64,000 nucleotides of DNA from Achatina immaculata (GCA_009760885.1 CM019717.1:50677366-50741365), one strand, 5' to 3'; positions 22,557 through 35,150 are shown, counted from the first letter of the stretch. Program-made: numbers and translations. Notes: generated by a model from the sequence alone, not told the origin.

Positions 22557-22915
22557 CACTCTGTATATACTCCCACTTTCATTTTTTTTTTTTTTTAATG
22601 AGACTTGTCATGAATGACTTCAATACATCTCTGCAGCTACCAATAAGTACAAATAAGCACTTAAAGCATGGAAAGCACTCATACTGAAAACTGTTAAAAT
22701 CACAAATGAGATCACTGGATGATGCTGACAGGTTCAAGAAAGGTAATATTTACTTTAACTACAGGAAATTCATGGGGAAAAAATATACTATCTTGAAAAA
22801 TTTAACTTTATACGGAGTTGTAAATTGCCTTCCTAAACCAAGCAGAAAAATCCTGATATACATGTAAATTGGTTATGATCCTGACAAATGGAAGAAATTA
22901 TAGTTGCTGCTGCCG
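22557..22915. other. Intron 2 sequence, nothing recognised
   Basis: AT-rich, with a poly-T run near 22580-22596. Confidence 0.4.
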
Positions 22916-22917
22916 CC

Positions 22918-22948
<31 letters not shown>

Positions 22949-23540
22949 CCATCACCATCATCATCATCATCTTTCACTCCCTTGGGAGCACAGGGAACAG
23001 TTAAAGGCTCTCCAGTCATCCCTGTTTTGGATTTATTCTCTGCTTCCTTCCATGTGTATCCTTTGTCTCTGAGCACTGCCATAATTTCCCTTCTCCAAGT
23101 ATTTCTAGGTCTTCCTCAATTTTTTCCCTGAGAATCCCATGTCAGTGCCTGTCTTGTTACGCTGGTGTCTGGTTTTCTCAGTGTGTGGCCAATTATTCCT
23201 CCCTATCCTAAACATGATTTGTTGGCTATAGGCTCTTGTTCTGCTCTTTCTCAGACCTTTTTGCTCCTGATCTTGTCCTACCATTTAATGTTTAATATCA
23301 ACCTCAAGCAGTAGTTTATGAATGTTTGTAACCTCTGCTGTATTGCCTTAGTCATAACCCATGTCTCTGAATCTATAGTAGGACAGTCTTTACGTATGTA
23401 TTAAAGAGTCTAAGTTTGGTTTCTGTTTTGATGTTCCTTGATGCATATATTGTTGAGTTGGAAAAATGCTATTCTGACCCTGGTTATCCTACCTTTAACA
23501 TCCTTTTCTGCTCCTCTAGATTTACCAACTATCTTATTTT

Positions 23541-23665
23541 ATATCTTATATCCTTCCTGTGCCGTTAAACGTCACATAGGGCTTGCAAAGTAGTTCGCCA
23601 ATTTTTCCTGTCTTTGGCGAGTCTTTCAACCTCATCAAAGGATTTTATGCCTGTTAATTTGGCCA
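23541..23665 (-). mobile_element. LINE family B 3' fragment (B1) inside LINE E2
   Basis: The plus strand reads ATATCCTTCCTGTGCCGTTA, the reverse of the family B 3' end, then codes back to about AKLTGIKS. CCAACTAT flanks both sides (about 23527-23534 and 23664-23671), a short TSD. E1 shows an unbroken sequence at this place. Confidence 0.8.
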
Positions 23666-24211
23666 ACTATGCTGCCTAAATATGTGAAATACTCTAATTC
23701 CTCAACTGGCACTCCCTCATTTACCATGGGATTATTTATTGTGCTATTTTTCATTATCTTTGTTTTTTTTTTGTTGTGTCTGTTAATATGCAGTCCCAGT
23801 TTAGCCGAATTATTGCTTAGGATCTGAAGTTTCTCTTGCACTTGTGTGTGGTTGTGTGGCTGAAATGCCACATCATCTGCAAAGTCAAGATCTTCCAGTT
23901 GTTTCCATAATGTCCATTGTATTTCATTTCTTTCCCCTGTGTGGTGGTTTTCAAGATCCAGTTGACTGTGAGAAGAAATAGGAGTGGTGACAACAAGCAC
24001 GCCTGTTTCTACTTTAAAACTTTCTGTGAGAGTTCCCCCATGGATGATCCTACAAGCTGTTCCTTCACGTAAGGTCATTATAAGCTTTACTACCTTGACT
24101 GGGATTTCATAATGTTCCAGTAGTTCCATAGCTTCTTCCAATCTAAATTGTCAAATGCCTTCTTGTAATCAATGAATGTAACTAACTTGTTACATTGTGG
24201 CAATGTGGTCA

Positions 24212-24896
24212 CATAGGACTAAAGATCAACGTAGGAAAGACAAAGTTAATGAAGCAAAATGTGAACAACAGAAATGTACTCAGATCAGATAGTAAGTTAG
24301 TGAAGGAGGTCAACGAATTTGTATATCTTGGCAGCAGGGTAGTAGAAAATGGAGACAGCACAGAGGACATCAACAGCAGACTTACTATAGCAAACTAGGC
24401 TTTTGCAATGCTGCAGACTATATGAAAATAAAAAACTAAACATGAATACGAAAATCAGGATACTTAAGAGTAATATTCTAAGTGTACTACTCTATGGAAG
24501 TGAATGCTGGAAAATCACCAAAACCATAGAAAACAAGTTGAATTCTTTCCAGACTAAATGTTTACAAAAAATATTTTGGCCAAACACCATAAGAAATAAC
24601 ATCTTGTTGGCAGAATTGCAGATGAAGCCACTGACAGCAATTATTGAGGAAAGATGCTGACGATGGTTGGGACACGTGCTCCAAATGACTGACAACTCAC
24701 TACCAAAAATAGAACTAAGATGGACACCATAGGGGAACAGAAGTAAGGGTAGACCAAAAGAGACATGGAGAAGAACAACAGAGAGGATGTTGAGCAATGG
24801 AGGGCTCACCTGGGCAAGAGCAGAAAAAAAGGCAAAGGACAGACATTTGTGGAAAACCCTTGGGCACTTAAGGTTCAGAGAGAGAGAGAGAGAGAG
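24212..24896 (+). mobile_element. LINE family A copy A3, nested in LINE E2
   Basis: Plus-strand, 5'-truncated at GLKINVGKTKLMKQN. It continues EFVYLGSRVVENGD, the GSECWKITKTIENKLNSFQT block and the GRPKETWRR end, with an AGAG tail (24880-24896). TSD CAATGTGGTCA (24201-24211) / CAATGTAGTCA (24897-24907) has one mismatch. Stops at 24397 and 24658 and a short deletion after LQ break it. Confidence 0.92.
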
Positions 24897-26350
24897 CAAT
24901 GTAGTCAGCGCAGGAGCTTCCTTGCCTGAAACCTGATGTCTCTTCTCTTACTTCACTATTTACTGATGTTTTTTAATTTTGGCTCTATAGATTTTAGATT
25001 CTGACAGATCATCTTTCTTTGGGAGTTTTATAAGATGGGCCTCCTTTAAGTCATCTGGGACCTTCTCTTCTTTCCAATCCTGCTAAGTTGTAAAAGTAGT
25101 ATTTCTACTGTTATTTATGTGTCTGCTAAGAGCACTTCTGCTGTGAATCCATCTGGACCTGGTACATTATTTCTCTTCAACTCTGACATGGCTTGTTTGA
25201 TTTCAGCCTTTCTTAGTGGTTCTACACTGATGTTGAGAATATTTTCTAGCTGATGTTATCTTCTCTGTTTCTGTCAGTTCTGGTCTAGTTAGGATTTCAC
25301 TCATCTTTTCATCTGCTTTTCTTCTGATGTTACTACCTTACCTTCCTTGCTTCTGATGGACTGTTCTATCCTACACGGTCTATTTGCCAACTTCTTGGTG
25401 ATTTCATACAGGGCTCTCATACTGCTTTTATCAGCTGCTTCTTCTATCTGTCCTGCTATATTATCGAAATAAGCCTACCTGTCTTTCTTTATGCTTTCCT
25501 TAACTCTTCATGGGCCAAATTGTATTCTATGTGTGATGTGGCCTTTACTGCTCTTGTTTTACTGTTATTTATTTTTGCTTATTTATTTATTTCTGTCCTT
25601 CTGTCTATCTTCTTCAGTGTTTCCAATGCAATTCACTATTTGTGCTGAAATTTCTAAAATCCCACTGTCTCTTCACATGACCTGCTCCTTATTTCTTTAG
25701 CACTACTTCACATAGTGTTCACATATAGTGTATCTTCTTCATACAACTCTTGCAGAACTGATTCTGTTGTTCAATTTCAGCTTGAAGTTCTTTGGAATTT
25801 CAGGGTCTTCCTACAGTATTATATATTTTCCTTGCCATGTCTGTTTTGTGGTGCTTTTTCAGTTTCATCCTCAGTTTAGCTAACAGTAGGTGGTGGTCAG
25901 ATTCTATGTCTGCACCTCGTTTCACTGACATCTTGCAGTGTTCAGCAAAAGCTTTTGCTGATACAAATATGGTCTATCTGGTTCTTGGTGTCATAGTCTG
26001 GTGATACCCATTTGGCTTTGTGTATGGTTTTATGTGGAAATATACTTCCCCCAATGACCAGGTTGTTATGCATGCACAGATGCACTAGTTTTTCTCCATT
26101 TTCATTTATTATTCTGACCCATTATTTTCTCATAACCTGTGTTGATCTTTCTTACTTTTGTACGGATGTCCCCCATTAGAACTGTTATGTCTTTGTTTCC
26201 TTGATATCTAAAATTTTCTGCAATGTCCTGTAGAATTCATCCTTTACTACCTTTTCTGCATTGTTTGTTGGCACATATACCTGAATGATATTCAGTTTGA
26301 TGTCCCTCTTCTATGTCAAGAAATGGTCTATAATTATCTTGAGCTAACCA

Positions 26351-27119
26351 CTTAGTTTACATCTTATGGTACACAAAATCATAAAAAATTAGCATCAGCA
26401 TATCACAGTTTCAGACTCCCCTCCAGATCACCACACCATCTCATCACAGTAAGTCACTTAACAGTGCATTAGTATGACACTCATTTGAAAACAAAACAAA
26501 GCTACATGATCTCAATAGAGCAAAACAGCACATGGTTATATATGATCTCACAGTACTTAAAAACAATTTTACAGCACACAGTTATGTGAAATCTTTCAGT
26601 GTCTGTTCAACAACCTGTCAACATTAAGTATGTTTTACAACTCTCAAACCTCCACCTCCTTTAGTGCTAAGCCTCACTAACACTTAAGGTGTCTGGATGG
26701 AGGAAAAATTATTTACACAGCACTGAGAATTAATGTTACCACTACAGCAATCAGTAGGAGAAGATCAGAAGGTCAAAATAATTACTGGTAAAACCAAGGA
26801 AGGAACAAACAGGAAAATAATTTATAAACTCTAAAAAAAAAGATGATTCACAGGTTTAACATGTGTTCATGTAATAAACTACTGAATGCATTCTTTCAAT
26901 AATTTTGCATTATAGGGGCATCTTGATGACTTATCAGGTCTGTTAGGTAAAACAGATGCTAAATTCACTTAAAGGAAGCATAAATGTCACTTCAGTTGTC
27001 ATTATTTGTCTGCAAACAATCATGTTCCTGATATTGCAGCAGTTGATGCATAACAATGTTATGTATGACAAACTCTGTGAGGATGCAAAAAAAAAAGAAG
27101 AAAATTCTGTTTCATCTAA
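26351..27119. other. Intron 2 sequence without recognised gene
   Basis: AT-rich; short ORFs here show no family signature. Confidence 0.4.
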
Positions 27120-27855
27120 TCTAAGTGCCATGCCGTGTGGCGTAGGTGATCATTTCTCTCCACAATTCCTCATCTTTTGTGTTGATTATGAGATCTGCCA
27201 GTGACTTTCTTCCTAGCCACACTGACAGCCCATCCAGTAACTTCTATCTCTGTCTTCCTCTGTCTCTTCTTCCCTCAATTTTTCCAGTTGCCATAGTGTG
27301 TTCCAATTTTCCTATTCTCAAGAAATGTCCTATAAATCTCACTTCTCTGCCTCGATCTTAGCCTTTTAACTCCAGCCTCTCTTAAGACTTCATTGGTTTT
27401 CTTGGCTGTCCATGGGACCTTCAACATCCTTCTTATAAACCACAATTCCATGGACTCCATTTCTCACTGTACTCTCTTATTCATAGACATGCTTCACACT
27501 CATAAAACAAAATTGGCTCGATGTAACGTTTAAGTACTTGGAATCTTGTTTCCACTGATATGGATCTGTTGCACAAGATGTGTCTCACTGTCTGGAATGC
27601 TGACTTTGTCTGAGCACGTCTGTTTACTTCGTTGTGACATTTCCCATCAGTTGTTATAATCCTTCCTAAGTACTTGAATCTATCAACTTGTTTTCAGATT
27701 TGTGCCATCGATGGTAATGCAACATTTTGGTGGTATTCTTTTCTCTGAGATGACCATCACTTCAGCCTTATTTTTGTTCAGGCTGAGGCCTTTATTTTTA
27801 CTTTCATGAACCACGATGTCCAGAAGAGCCTGTAGCTCCCCCTGCAGCTTTGTTT
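27120..27855 (-). mobile_element. LINE D-related relic
   Basis: Minus strand: DGKCHNEVNRR, FQVLKRYIEPILFYECEA, MELWFIRRMLKVPWTAKKTN and a degraded GRPxxx region. The tail side at 27125 has the TGCCATGCCG sequence like family D (GGCACGGCA). It is diverged from D-1/D-3 and riddled with indels. Confidence 0.7.
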
Positions 27856-28612
27856 TATACATTATGCAAATTCTATATGGGCATAAATTGAAAAGCAGAG
27901 GTTAAAACTCTCTATCTGAATCAGCTTTAAGGCTCCCTTCTGATTCCTACTCTGTCTTTTTTTATCCACTGCAGTTTCATTTTAAATGTCTGTCTTCATA
28001 TGCCACTGGTTCTGACCTATCTTATGTTCCCCCTTTGGAGCCCAGTCCACAGCTCGTCTTCATTGCCTATCTTTTTGTATGTGCAGTACATATGCAATCT
28101 ATTTCTGTCTTCATTCTTTCTCATGCATAATGTAAATGTACTTTAATGTCCTTCAGCCTGTCTCTCCTGTTTCCAGAATTTCTACAGTATCCTTCTCAGT
28201 TCTCTGCTCTGAACCTTTCCCCTCAAACATGAAGTGATGAGACAATGTTCCACGCGTTCCTTTATATTCTACCACATTTCTGTGATGTTCTTCTGCAGCT
28301 CTCTTATAATAAAATCAGTTTAAATTAGGATATAAAAGAAGACAGTAATTGCACACAAGCTATGGCTTCTCTGAAAGCAGGGTCATTATGTTTATGGACC
28401 TAATCTTACTGATTAAACTATGAAATAATGTTTGCAGAAAGTGTGAAGGATGAAAGTGACAGATTAGACCTAGCTCCTCATTCACAGAGCCACAGGCAAT
28501 AAAACTTTTCTTCATCACTATTTATTACACACTATGATGGAACATAATGTCACATACAACTTTCGCAAGTGCAAGCAGTTTTCTATCAATTTATGCAGGT
28601 AAGTGAGTGAGT

Positions 28613-28652
<40 letters not shown>

Positions 28653-29344
28653 AGTGTGAGAAGATGCATACACAAGTTGACAAGAATGTGTATGTATTTA
28701 TTCATTCACAAAACAGATAACATACATTGTGTGTTTTGAGTTATGGAAGTGCATGTTCTTCATTTGGAAGTGAGAATCCAAACAACCTCTGTTCCTATTC
28801 TATCATCTTCTTATCTGTCTGCTTATGCCATTAACACTACAGGGAATTTCAGACATCAGTCAGAGCAAGGTGTCTAGGTAGCTGTCATGTTATGTTTCCT
28901 CAGTGTATTTTTTCACCCCATTTATCCACTTTTTCCCTGGTCGCCCTCACACCCATTATCCGGATGTTTCTGAGTTGTATGCACATGCAGCTGACTATGG
29001 CCAAATCACTTAACTCACTGATTTTTTTAATGTAGTCCTTGACAGGTATTGTTCCCACCATTTGCTGGATTATTTCATTTCACACTTGATGCCTTCTTGT
29101 CTTGTTTACCATTTTTCTTAGGCATTTCATCTCATACATTGTTATCTTTCTGTCATGGTATTTGGTTAGCATCCATGTCTGGCACTGACAGCACAGAATA
29201 TTGTTTGAAAAAGTTTTTCGGTGTCCATTAAGATGTTTGGATGTTTTAGGATTGGTTCAGGTTGATAGGTAGCATTGTTTGCTTTATGGATTCTACACTC
29301 AATTTCTCTTGTCTATTTTTCCATCCTGTGTAAATTAAGGATGT
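27856..29344. other. Intron 2 sequence, possible LINE remains and a GA microsatellite
   Basis: 28612-28648 is a GA repeat. 27900-28280 looks like very old minus-strand LINE sequence but has no firm motif. 29100-29230 shares short wording (GCATCCATGTCTGGCACTG) with 40880-40900, so a low-copy dispersed repeat is likely. Confidence 0.35.
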
Positions 29345-29671
29345 AATGGATACTGCAATGAGAGAAAAGGCAGGATTTTGAAAAGGAAGATCTTTACTCT
29401 GAGAATAATGTCTCAACCAGATCTTTACTCTGAGAATAATACTTGAAGTACATATTGAAAAGCAAAAACTAAAATTCCTGAATTTTATAGACTTTAAAAA
29501 GGCATTTGATAGTATACACAGAGATTCATTGTGGAGAATTTTAAGGCTATATGGAATACCATCTAAAATTGTCAACATCATTAGAGATCTCTACAATGGA
29601 TATGTTTGTGCAGTCGAGACAGAAGAAGTGAGAGAATAGTTTCAGATTGAAACAGGCGTGAAACAAGGAAG

Positions 29672-30540
29672 TACAAGGTCTGACGATTAAGTAATGAGAC
29701 TGATTTTATTATGGCCAAGGCATAAATGTCATCTGTGAAGCAAAGAATGGAATCCAAAGAGGCAACCGTCATCTATGATCTGACAACTTTTCATTGCCGC
29801 CAGATAAGCAGATGACAAACAAGCCACCATTTTGTTGACCTAGTCAGAGGTGCATTGTTACGTAATCAGCATCGAGCAAAAAGCTAACATTAAATTCTGT
29901 TTAAAACTCAGAAAAAGTGCCACTGAGACAGCTGAATTGATGTGACAAGTTTATGGGGATAACTGTTTATCTTGTGCACAGATATTCACGATTCAAAACC
30001 ATTGAAACAATTACAAATGCAACTAGACATGAACACCCAATTTCTTTTCATAATGAGGAACTCATTGCAAAAGTCAGAGAACGAATACAAGAAGATGGTT
30101 GTTTGACTGTGAGGATGTTGCTGGTTTCTACCACATTCGTTGTCTGATGATCAAAAACATCAGCTTGTTGAATACGCAAAAGTCATCATCAAAACGTGTC
30201 GCAGAAATAAACATTTCTTAAATTTGATTGTTGCAGAGGATGAAACATGGATTTTCCACTATGATCCCACAACTAAATGTGAAAGTGCTCAGTGGAAGTC
30301 ATCATCATCACCAAAAGGCAAAAAAATTAGTCTTCAGAAGTCAAAAGTGAAGACAATGTTGGTGTGGTTCTACGACAGCAAAAGAGTTATTCACAAAGAA
30401 TTTATTCCAGAGGGACAGACTGTCACTGCCAAAGTTTATGTTTTATTTAAGCATTTTGAAGTGCCTATTGAAAAGGATTCTCCTAGTCCAACCCGAGTAT
30501 TCAACACCTGGCATTTTTTTCCATCTTCATGATAATTCAC
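29672..30540 (+). mobile_element. Mariner-like element 3, 3' end lost
   Basis: Left end TACAAGGTCTGACGATTAAG (TA at 29672). The transposase has an N-terminal part (29953-30147) with ATRHEHPISF and KVRERIQEDG. The next ORF (30140-30532) has LSDDQKHQLVEYAKVIIKTC, AEDETWIFHYDPTTK (first Asp) and KTMLVWFYDSKRVIHKEFIP. It stops at HDNSPA, right after the second Asp, where LINE A4 begins. The right TIR and third Asp are gone. Confidence 0.92.
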
Positions 30541-32216
30541 CGGCTCTCTCTCTCTCTCTGAACCTTAAGTGCCCAGGGCACATGGGGCTTCCGCAAGGGT
30601 TTTCCACAAATGCCTGTCCTTCGCCTTTTTTTCTGCTCTTGCCCAGGTGAGCCCTCTATTGCTCAACATCCTTTCTGTTGTTCTTCTCCATGTCTCTTTT
30701 GGTCTACCCTTACTTCTGCTCCCCTGTGGTGTCCATCTTAGTGCTATTTTTGGTGGCGAGTTGTCAGTCATTCGGAGCACATGTCCCAACCATCGCCAGC
30801 ATCTTTCCTCAATAATTGTTGTCAGTGGTTTCATCTGCATTTCTGCTAATAAGATGTTATTTCTTATGGTGTTTGGCCAAAATATTTTTTGTAAACATTT
30901 AGTCTGGAAAGAATTCAACTTGTTTTCTATGGTTCTGGTGATTTTCCAGCATTCACTTCCATAGAGTAGTACACTTAGAACATTACTCTTAAATATCCTG
31001 ATTTTCATATTTATGCTTAGTTTATTTATTTCCATATATTCTGCAGCATTGCAAAAGCCTGGTTTGCTCTAGTATGTCTGCTGTTGATGTCCTCTGTGCT
31101 GTCTCCATTTTCTACTACTCTGCTGCCAAGGTATACAAATTCGTTGACCTCCTCCACTAACTTGTTATCTACTCTGAGTACATTTCTGTTGTTCACATTT
31201 TGCTTCATTAACTTTGTCTTTCCTACGTTGATCTTTAGTCCTATGTTGTTTGCATTCTGAGTTAGCTTGTTTATTTTATCTTGCATATCTTTGTGACTGC
31301 TTGATAATAGACAAATGTCGTCCACAAAGTCAAGGTCCTCCAGCACTTTGTCAAGGGTCCATTGTAATCCTCTGCGTTTGTCTGATGTTGCCTCCTTCAT
31401 TAACCAGTCTACTGCCAAGATAAATAATGTTGGTGATAGTACACATCCCTGTTTTACTCCTGTTTGTACCCTAAAGCTGCTGGAGGTATGTTCTCCACAG
31501 ATAACTTTGCACTGAAAACCCTCGTATAGGGCTTTGATTACATTAACTATTTTATGGGGGAGGCCATGCCATCTTAGGATTTTCCACAGTGCATCTCTGT
31601 TGACACTGTCAAAGGCTTTCTCAAAATCTATGAATAATGCATATGTTGTACTATGCCACTCATTTGCCTGTTCTAATATTTGTCTAAGTACAAATATGTG
31701 GTCTATGCATGATCTTCCTTTCCTAAATCCTGCCTGCTCTTTCCAAAGTTTTTCCTCAAGTGTTGGTACAATTCTGTTGATGATTATTCTGCAAAATACT
31801 TTACTGGTGAGTGGCAGTAGGGTAATGCCTCTCCAGTTCCCGCAATCTCTGAGGTCACCCTTCTTTGGTAGTTTTACTATAAGACCAGTTTTCCACTCCT
31901 CTGGGGCTTTTTCTAAATCCCAAATTTGTTGTAATATCCGGCAAAGTTGTTTTGGTGTTTCTGTTTCTTCTGCTTTCAACATCTCAGCAGTCACTTCATC
32001 TTCACCTGGTGCCCTGTCTGATTTTAGCTTCTTTATCGCCTCCTTTACTTCATTTATTGTTATTGGTCCTGTATTGATGTTTAGTTCCGTTTTTGCTTCA
32101 GGTATGTCTATTGTTTGTGCTCCTTGTGTTCTGTTTAGTAGGGTATTAAAGTGTTCCCTCCATCTTTCAATTTTTTCTCTTTCTCCACTGACCAGTTGTC
32201 CATTTTGTGTTCTTGG
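30541..32216 (-). mobile_element. LINE family A copy A4 (RT), near twin of A1
   Basis: Same extent as A1: RT ORF 31026-31994 (322 aa from its first Met, open further upstream) and C-terminal ORF 30565-31035. Motifs: FRKGRSCIDHI, IDFEKAFDSVNRD, GVKQGCVLSP (Q kept, unlike A1), LDFVDDICLL, WLGHVLRMTDNS, SKGRPKETWRR, ending ALGT-stop plus AGAG tail. The two frames overlap by a few bases, so one small indel separates them. 5'-truncated at TGTGTTCTT. It joins mariner 3 on one side and LINE B on the other with no clean TSD. Confidence 0.93.
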
Positions 32217-32938
32217 CTAGCAAAATAGGTCTTGAAATTAACAAAGACAAAACAAAAATTATGAAATTTCTCTTTCATCAAGAAGGAAAAATATATGTAG
32301 ACAGAGCAGTTGTTGATGAAGTAAACCAATTTGCACACCTTGGCAGCTACATAGACCAGGATGGTGACACCAGGAAGGAAGTTAAAATTCAAACTGCAAA
32401 AGAACCAGTGTCCTTCAAAAATCTTGAGAACATATGGAATTTAAAAGTTACAAGCATAAAAACCAAGTTAAGATTATTCAATTCAAATGTGATATCCACC
32501 CTCATTTATGCATGCAAAAGCTGGAAATCAATTAAAGAAATAGACAAGAAATTAGATTCTTTTGAAAACAAATGCCTAATGAAAATACTTGGTATAAAGT
32601 GGAACGAATTCAAGACCAAAGCGGAAATAAGACAGATGAGCAAACAACAACCTGTCTTACGGGTGATCAGAAAAAGAAGATGGACATATGTAGGCCATGT
32701 GATGAGAATAAACAATCAGAGAATACCAAAACAAGCTATCAAGTGGAGCACAACAGACCAAAGAAAAAGAGGTCGACCACATGAAACACTAAAGAGGACA
32801 TTATTAAGAGAAGCCAGTTTAGTGGTCATAACATCCCTTGAAGAAGTTGAAATTCTCACCGAAAACAGGAAAATTTGGCAAACAACTATGCAAGCCCTAT
32901 GTGACATTTAACGGCACAGGAAGGATGTAAGATGTAAA

Positions 32939-33644
32939 TGTGCTTCCTGGATATCTGAATTCAAACATATTTGAGTTTGTATTATTTATATAAATGTTAC
33001 ATTCTCTACAACCAAAGCCCAAGCCCACGACTGCACAGTGAGTGGCGGAAACAGAAGCTAGGTTTGGGTGAAATATGGTGTGGCTAAATGCCACTAAGGT
33101 GCTACACTAACCGTGAAGGTCAACATAGGTCACCCTGAAACATTTTGGCAAATGGGAATCTGGTGAAGTTGAGACAGACCCAGCAAGACAGTTGTGGATT
33201 TCTGAATGCTCAAGAGAAATATAAGAGAAATAATCCTTTTTTTTTTTTATACAAGTCAAAATGTGACCTGAGAAGATATGCAGTTTAAACAAGATGTTTT
33301 TATAGTTTCTCACTTCCAAAAAAGTTGCTGATACTAATTTTCATCAAAGGCTGTACGCAGTTTATAGGGATCTGTATGCTGATGTGAGATGAAGGAATAT
33401 ATTTCACAGAAGGTACTAAAGTCAGTGGTACACCAATGGATCTGAAAACATCCTGATGCAGTGAAAGACACTATTACCTAGTAACAAGTTGACAAAAATA
33501 TCTTGTAGGTGACTATGTGAAAAAAGTAATTATGTAATCTTGCAAGTAAGAGTGTGAACCTGCTGTTTTTTTTTTTTACTCAAATGGATTGAAAAAAAAA
33601 CTTCCATTGACCTCAAATATAAATTATTTATATTTATACTAATA
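32939..33644. other. Intron 2 sequence, nothing recognised
   Basis: Includes T and A runs (33237-33250, 33567-33578). No coding or repeat family named. Confidence 0.4.
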
Positions 33645-33902
33645 TAAGGTAAAGGTAATCCTATCATGCCTTAGAGGCACATAGGGATATGGTGTTAGTA
33701 CCCATATTTTCCTTGACCTGTCAGCACGATAGAGGGTGATATGGTCAGCATCACGCCTGGCCGCCTTTCTTTCCCAACTCCAGAAGAAAGCAGGTACCCA
33801 TTTCTACAGCTGGGTGACTGGGGCGCCTCTGACTGGATTTGAACCCCCCAACCTTTGCCATGAGAGACCAGTGCACTAACCACTTCGCCACTCAGACACC
33901 CA
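33645..33902 (-). mobile_element. tRNA-derived SINE, family 1
   Basis: The minus strand starts GGGTGTCTGAGTGGCGAAGT: A box TGGCGAAGTGG and, further on, B box GGTTCAAATCC. The body has AATGGGTACCTGC, a GACCATATCACCCTC block and a 3' end of AAGGCATGATAGGATTACC. About 258 nt. 3' pieces of the family recur at 42974-43020 and 45243-45296. It is not a tRNA gene: no acceptor or anticodon arm folds beyond the A and B boxes. Confidence 0.88.
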
Positions 33903-34007
33903 TACTAATATAAAGGGGACAGAAAAAAAAAACTAGGATGGCACTCATTTTGATTCCAGAGGTAATAGTATAATTAATGAAGACTCTTTTCTATATATCT
34001 GTTTCAT

Positions 34008-34310
34008 AGAATTCTTCTTACATCTTACATCCTTCCCATGCCATTAAATGTCACATAGGGCCTGCATGGTAGTTTGCCAAGTTTTCCTGTTTTCAGTGAG
34101 CTTTTAAACCTCACTGAGGGATGTTATGCCCATGAAATTGGCCTCTCTTAACAATGTCCTCTTTAGAGTTTTACGTGGTCAACCTATTTTTCTTCAGCCT
34201 GTTGTGTGTCCCACTTGATAGCTTATTTTGGGATTCTCTGCCTGTTTCTTCTCATCATGTGACTGACATATGTCCATCTTCTTTTTCTGATCACAGATTG
34301 TTGTTTGTTC
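34008..34310 (-). mobile_element. LINE family B 3' fragment (B3)
   Basis: The plus strand starts CATCTTACATCCTTCCCATG (reverse of the family B end) and reads back through SLSEV..LTEN and the GRP / KQAIKW blocks. 5'-truncated and decayed. Confidence 0.8.
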
Positions 34311-35042
34311 ATAGAATTGACCCACTATATAAATGACCCATATCTTTCATGTACAGTTATCTTATACAAGCCTCTGTAAATATCTTAAACAGATATTGCA
34401 GATACATTTGTATTGTATTTTTAATAATTATTTCTAATTCAAAATTTCAAAAAGCAAATTAACAAATATTTTGAAAAACAAGGTCTATCCAGTTCTAAAA
34501 AGATTTCAAAAAAGAAAAAAAAAAACCAACTGGAAGCTGTAACAGCAGCAAAACAGAATACTTTGAAAAACCTAAGCATGAACTTTACACTAAAGTCCAA
34601 ACAAAACATTCACCATGTGTCTCAAAATATAATCAATATAAATTATTGTCTAAATTATTCTACCACATAATTTTAAAAAAATAAAGCCTTAACACAGTTC
34701 TGCACTATTATGGATTATAACTATTATAAAATGATCCTCATGCCACAACATGTATAATGAAATAGGTATGTAGAGCAGATAGATACACAAATATGACAAA
34801 ACTAGCGGAGGACTGACAACATTCAAGACAACTGCTTTCTTTTATGGAGACTACTTTTCTAATGAGAAGATAGTGCCAGTCTGTAATAACTTGGTTAACC
34901 TGATCATGATGACTGTGATTTTTGCTGATATATCTTTGAGAATTAAGGATACATAAACTTTCTGATTAAAGATAATGGAGGAAACCTGCTCAAAAGCAAA
35001 GTTTAATTAAAAACCAACAGGAAAACTTACATCCAATTAAAA
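34311..35042. other. Intron 2 sequence, nothing recognised
   Basis: Very AT-rich with A runs; no coding signal. Confidence 0.4.
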
Positions 35043-35150
35043 TACAAAATAAAGACATTTAGTTACTAGAATAAAAGACAGACATTTAGTTACTAAAATA
35101 AAAGACAGACATTTAGTTACTAAAATAAAAGACAGACATTTAGTTACTAA
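35043..35150. repeat. 27-bp tandem repeat, 3 exact units plus 1 variant
   Basis: AATAAAAGACAGACATTTAG units start at 35070, 35097 and 35124, preceded by a shorter variant unit. Confidence 0.92.

Larger units (their letters stand above)
22916..26350 (-). mobile_element. LINE family E copy E2 (APE + RT), doubly interrupted
   Basis: The longest family E copy. Its tail is the CCACCA/CATCAT run at 22916-22972. C-terminal region is 22975-23540; RT runs 23666-24200 and 24908-25400; APE-like region is about 25750-26350. RT residues include LLEHYEIPVKVVKLI, FKVETGV, LEDLDFADDVAF and LEYFTYLGSIVG. The APE part keeps KLNIIQVYVPTN and DTKNQIDHICIS. Two later insertions (LINE B at 23541-23665, LINE A at 24212-24896) carry TSDs. 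Many stops make it inactive. Confidence 0.8.
29345..32938 (+). mobile_element. LINE family B copy B2, split by mariner 3 and LINE A4
   Basis: The left part (29345-29671) reads KAGF.KGRSLL, FLNFIDFKKAFDSIHRDSLW and FQIETGVKQGS. The right part (32217-32938) is a long ORF, LASKIGLEINKDKTKIMKF, then FAHLGSYIDQDGDTRKEV, SKQQPVLRVIRKRRWTYVGHV, KRGRPHETLKRT and ALCDI, ending just before ...GGAAGGATGTAAG. About 190 bp coding CILSP...FADD, present in B7, is missing between the parts. Confidence 0.85.

Noticed and set aside
22869..23072. ORF with a 20-residue polyhistidine run
   Set aside because: It translates the CAT/CAC microsatellite that is the tail of LINE E2; no gene.
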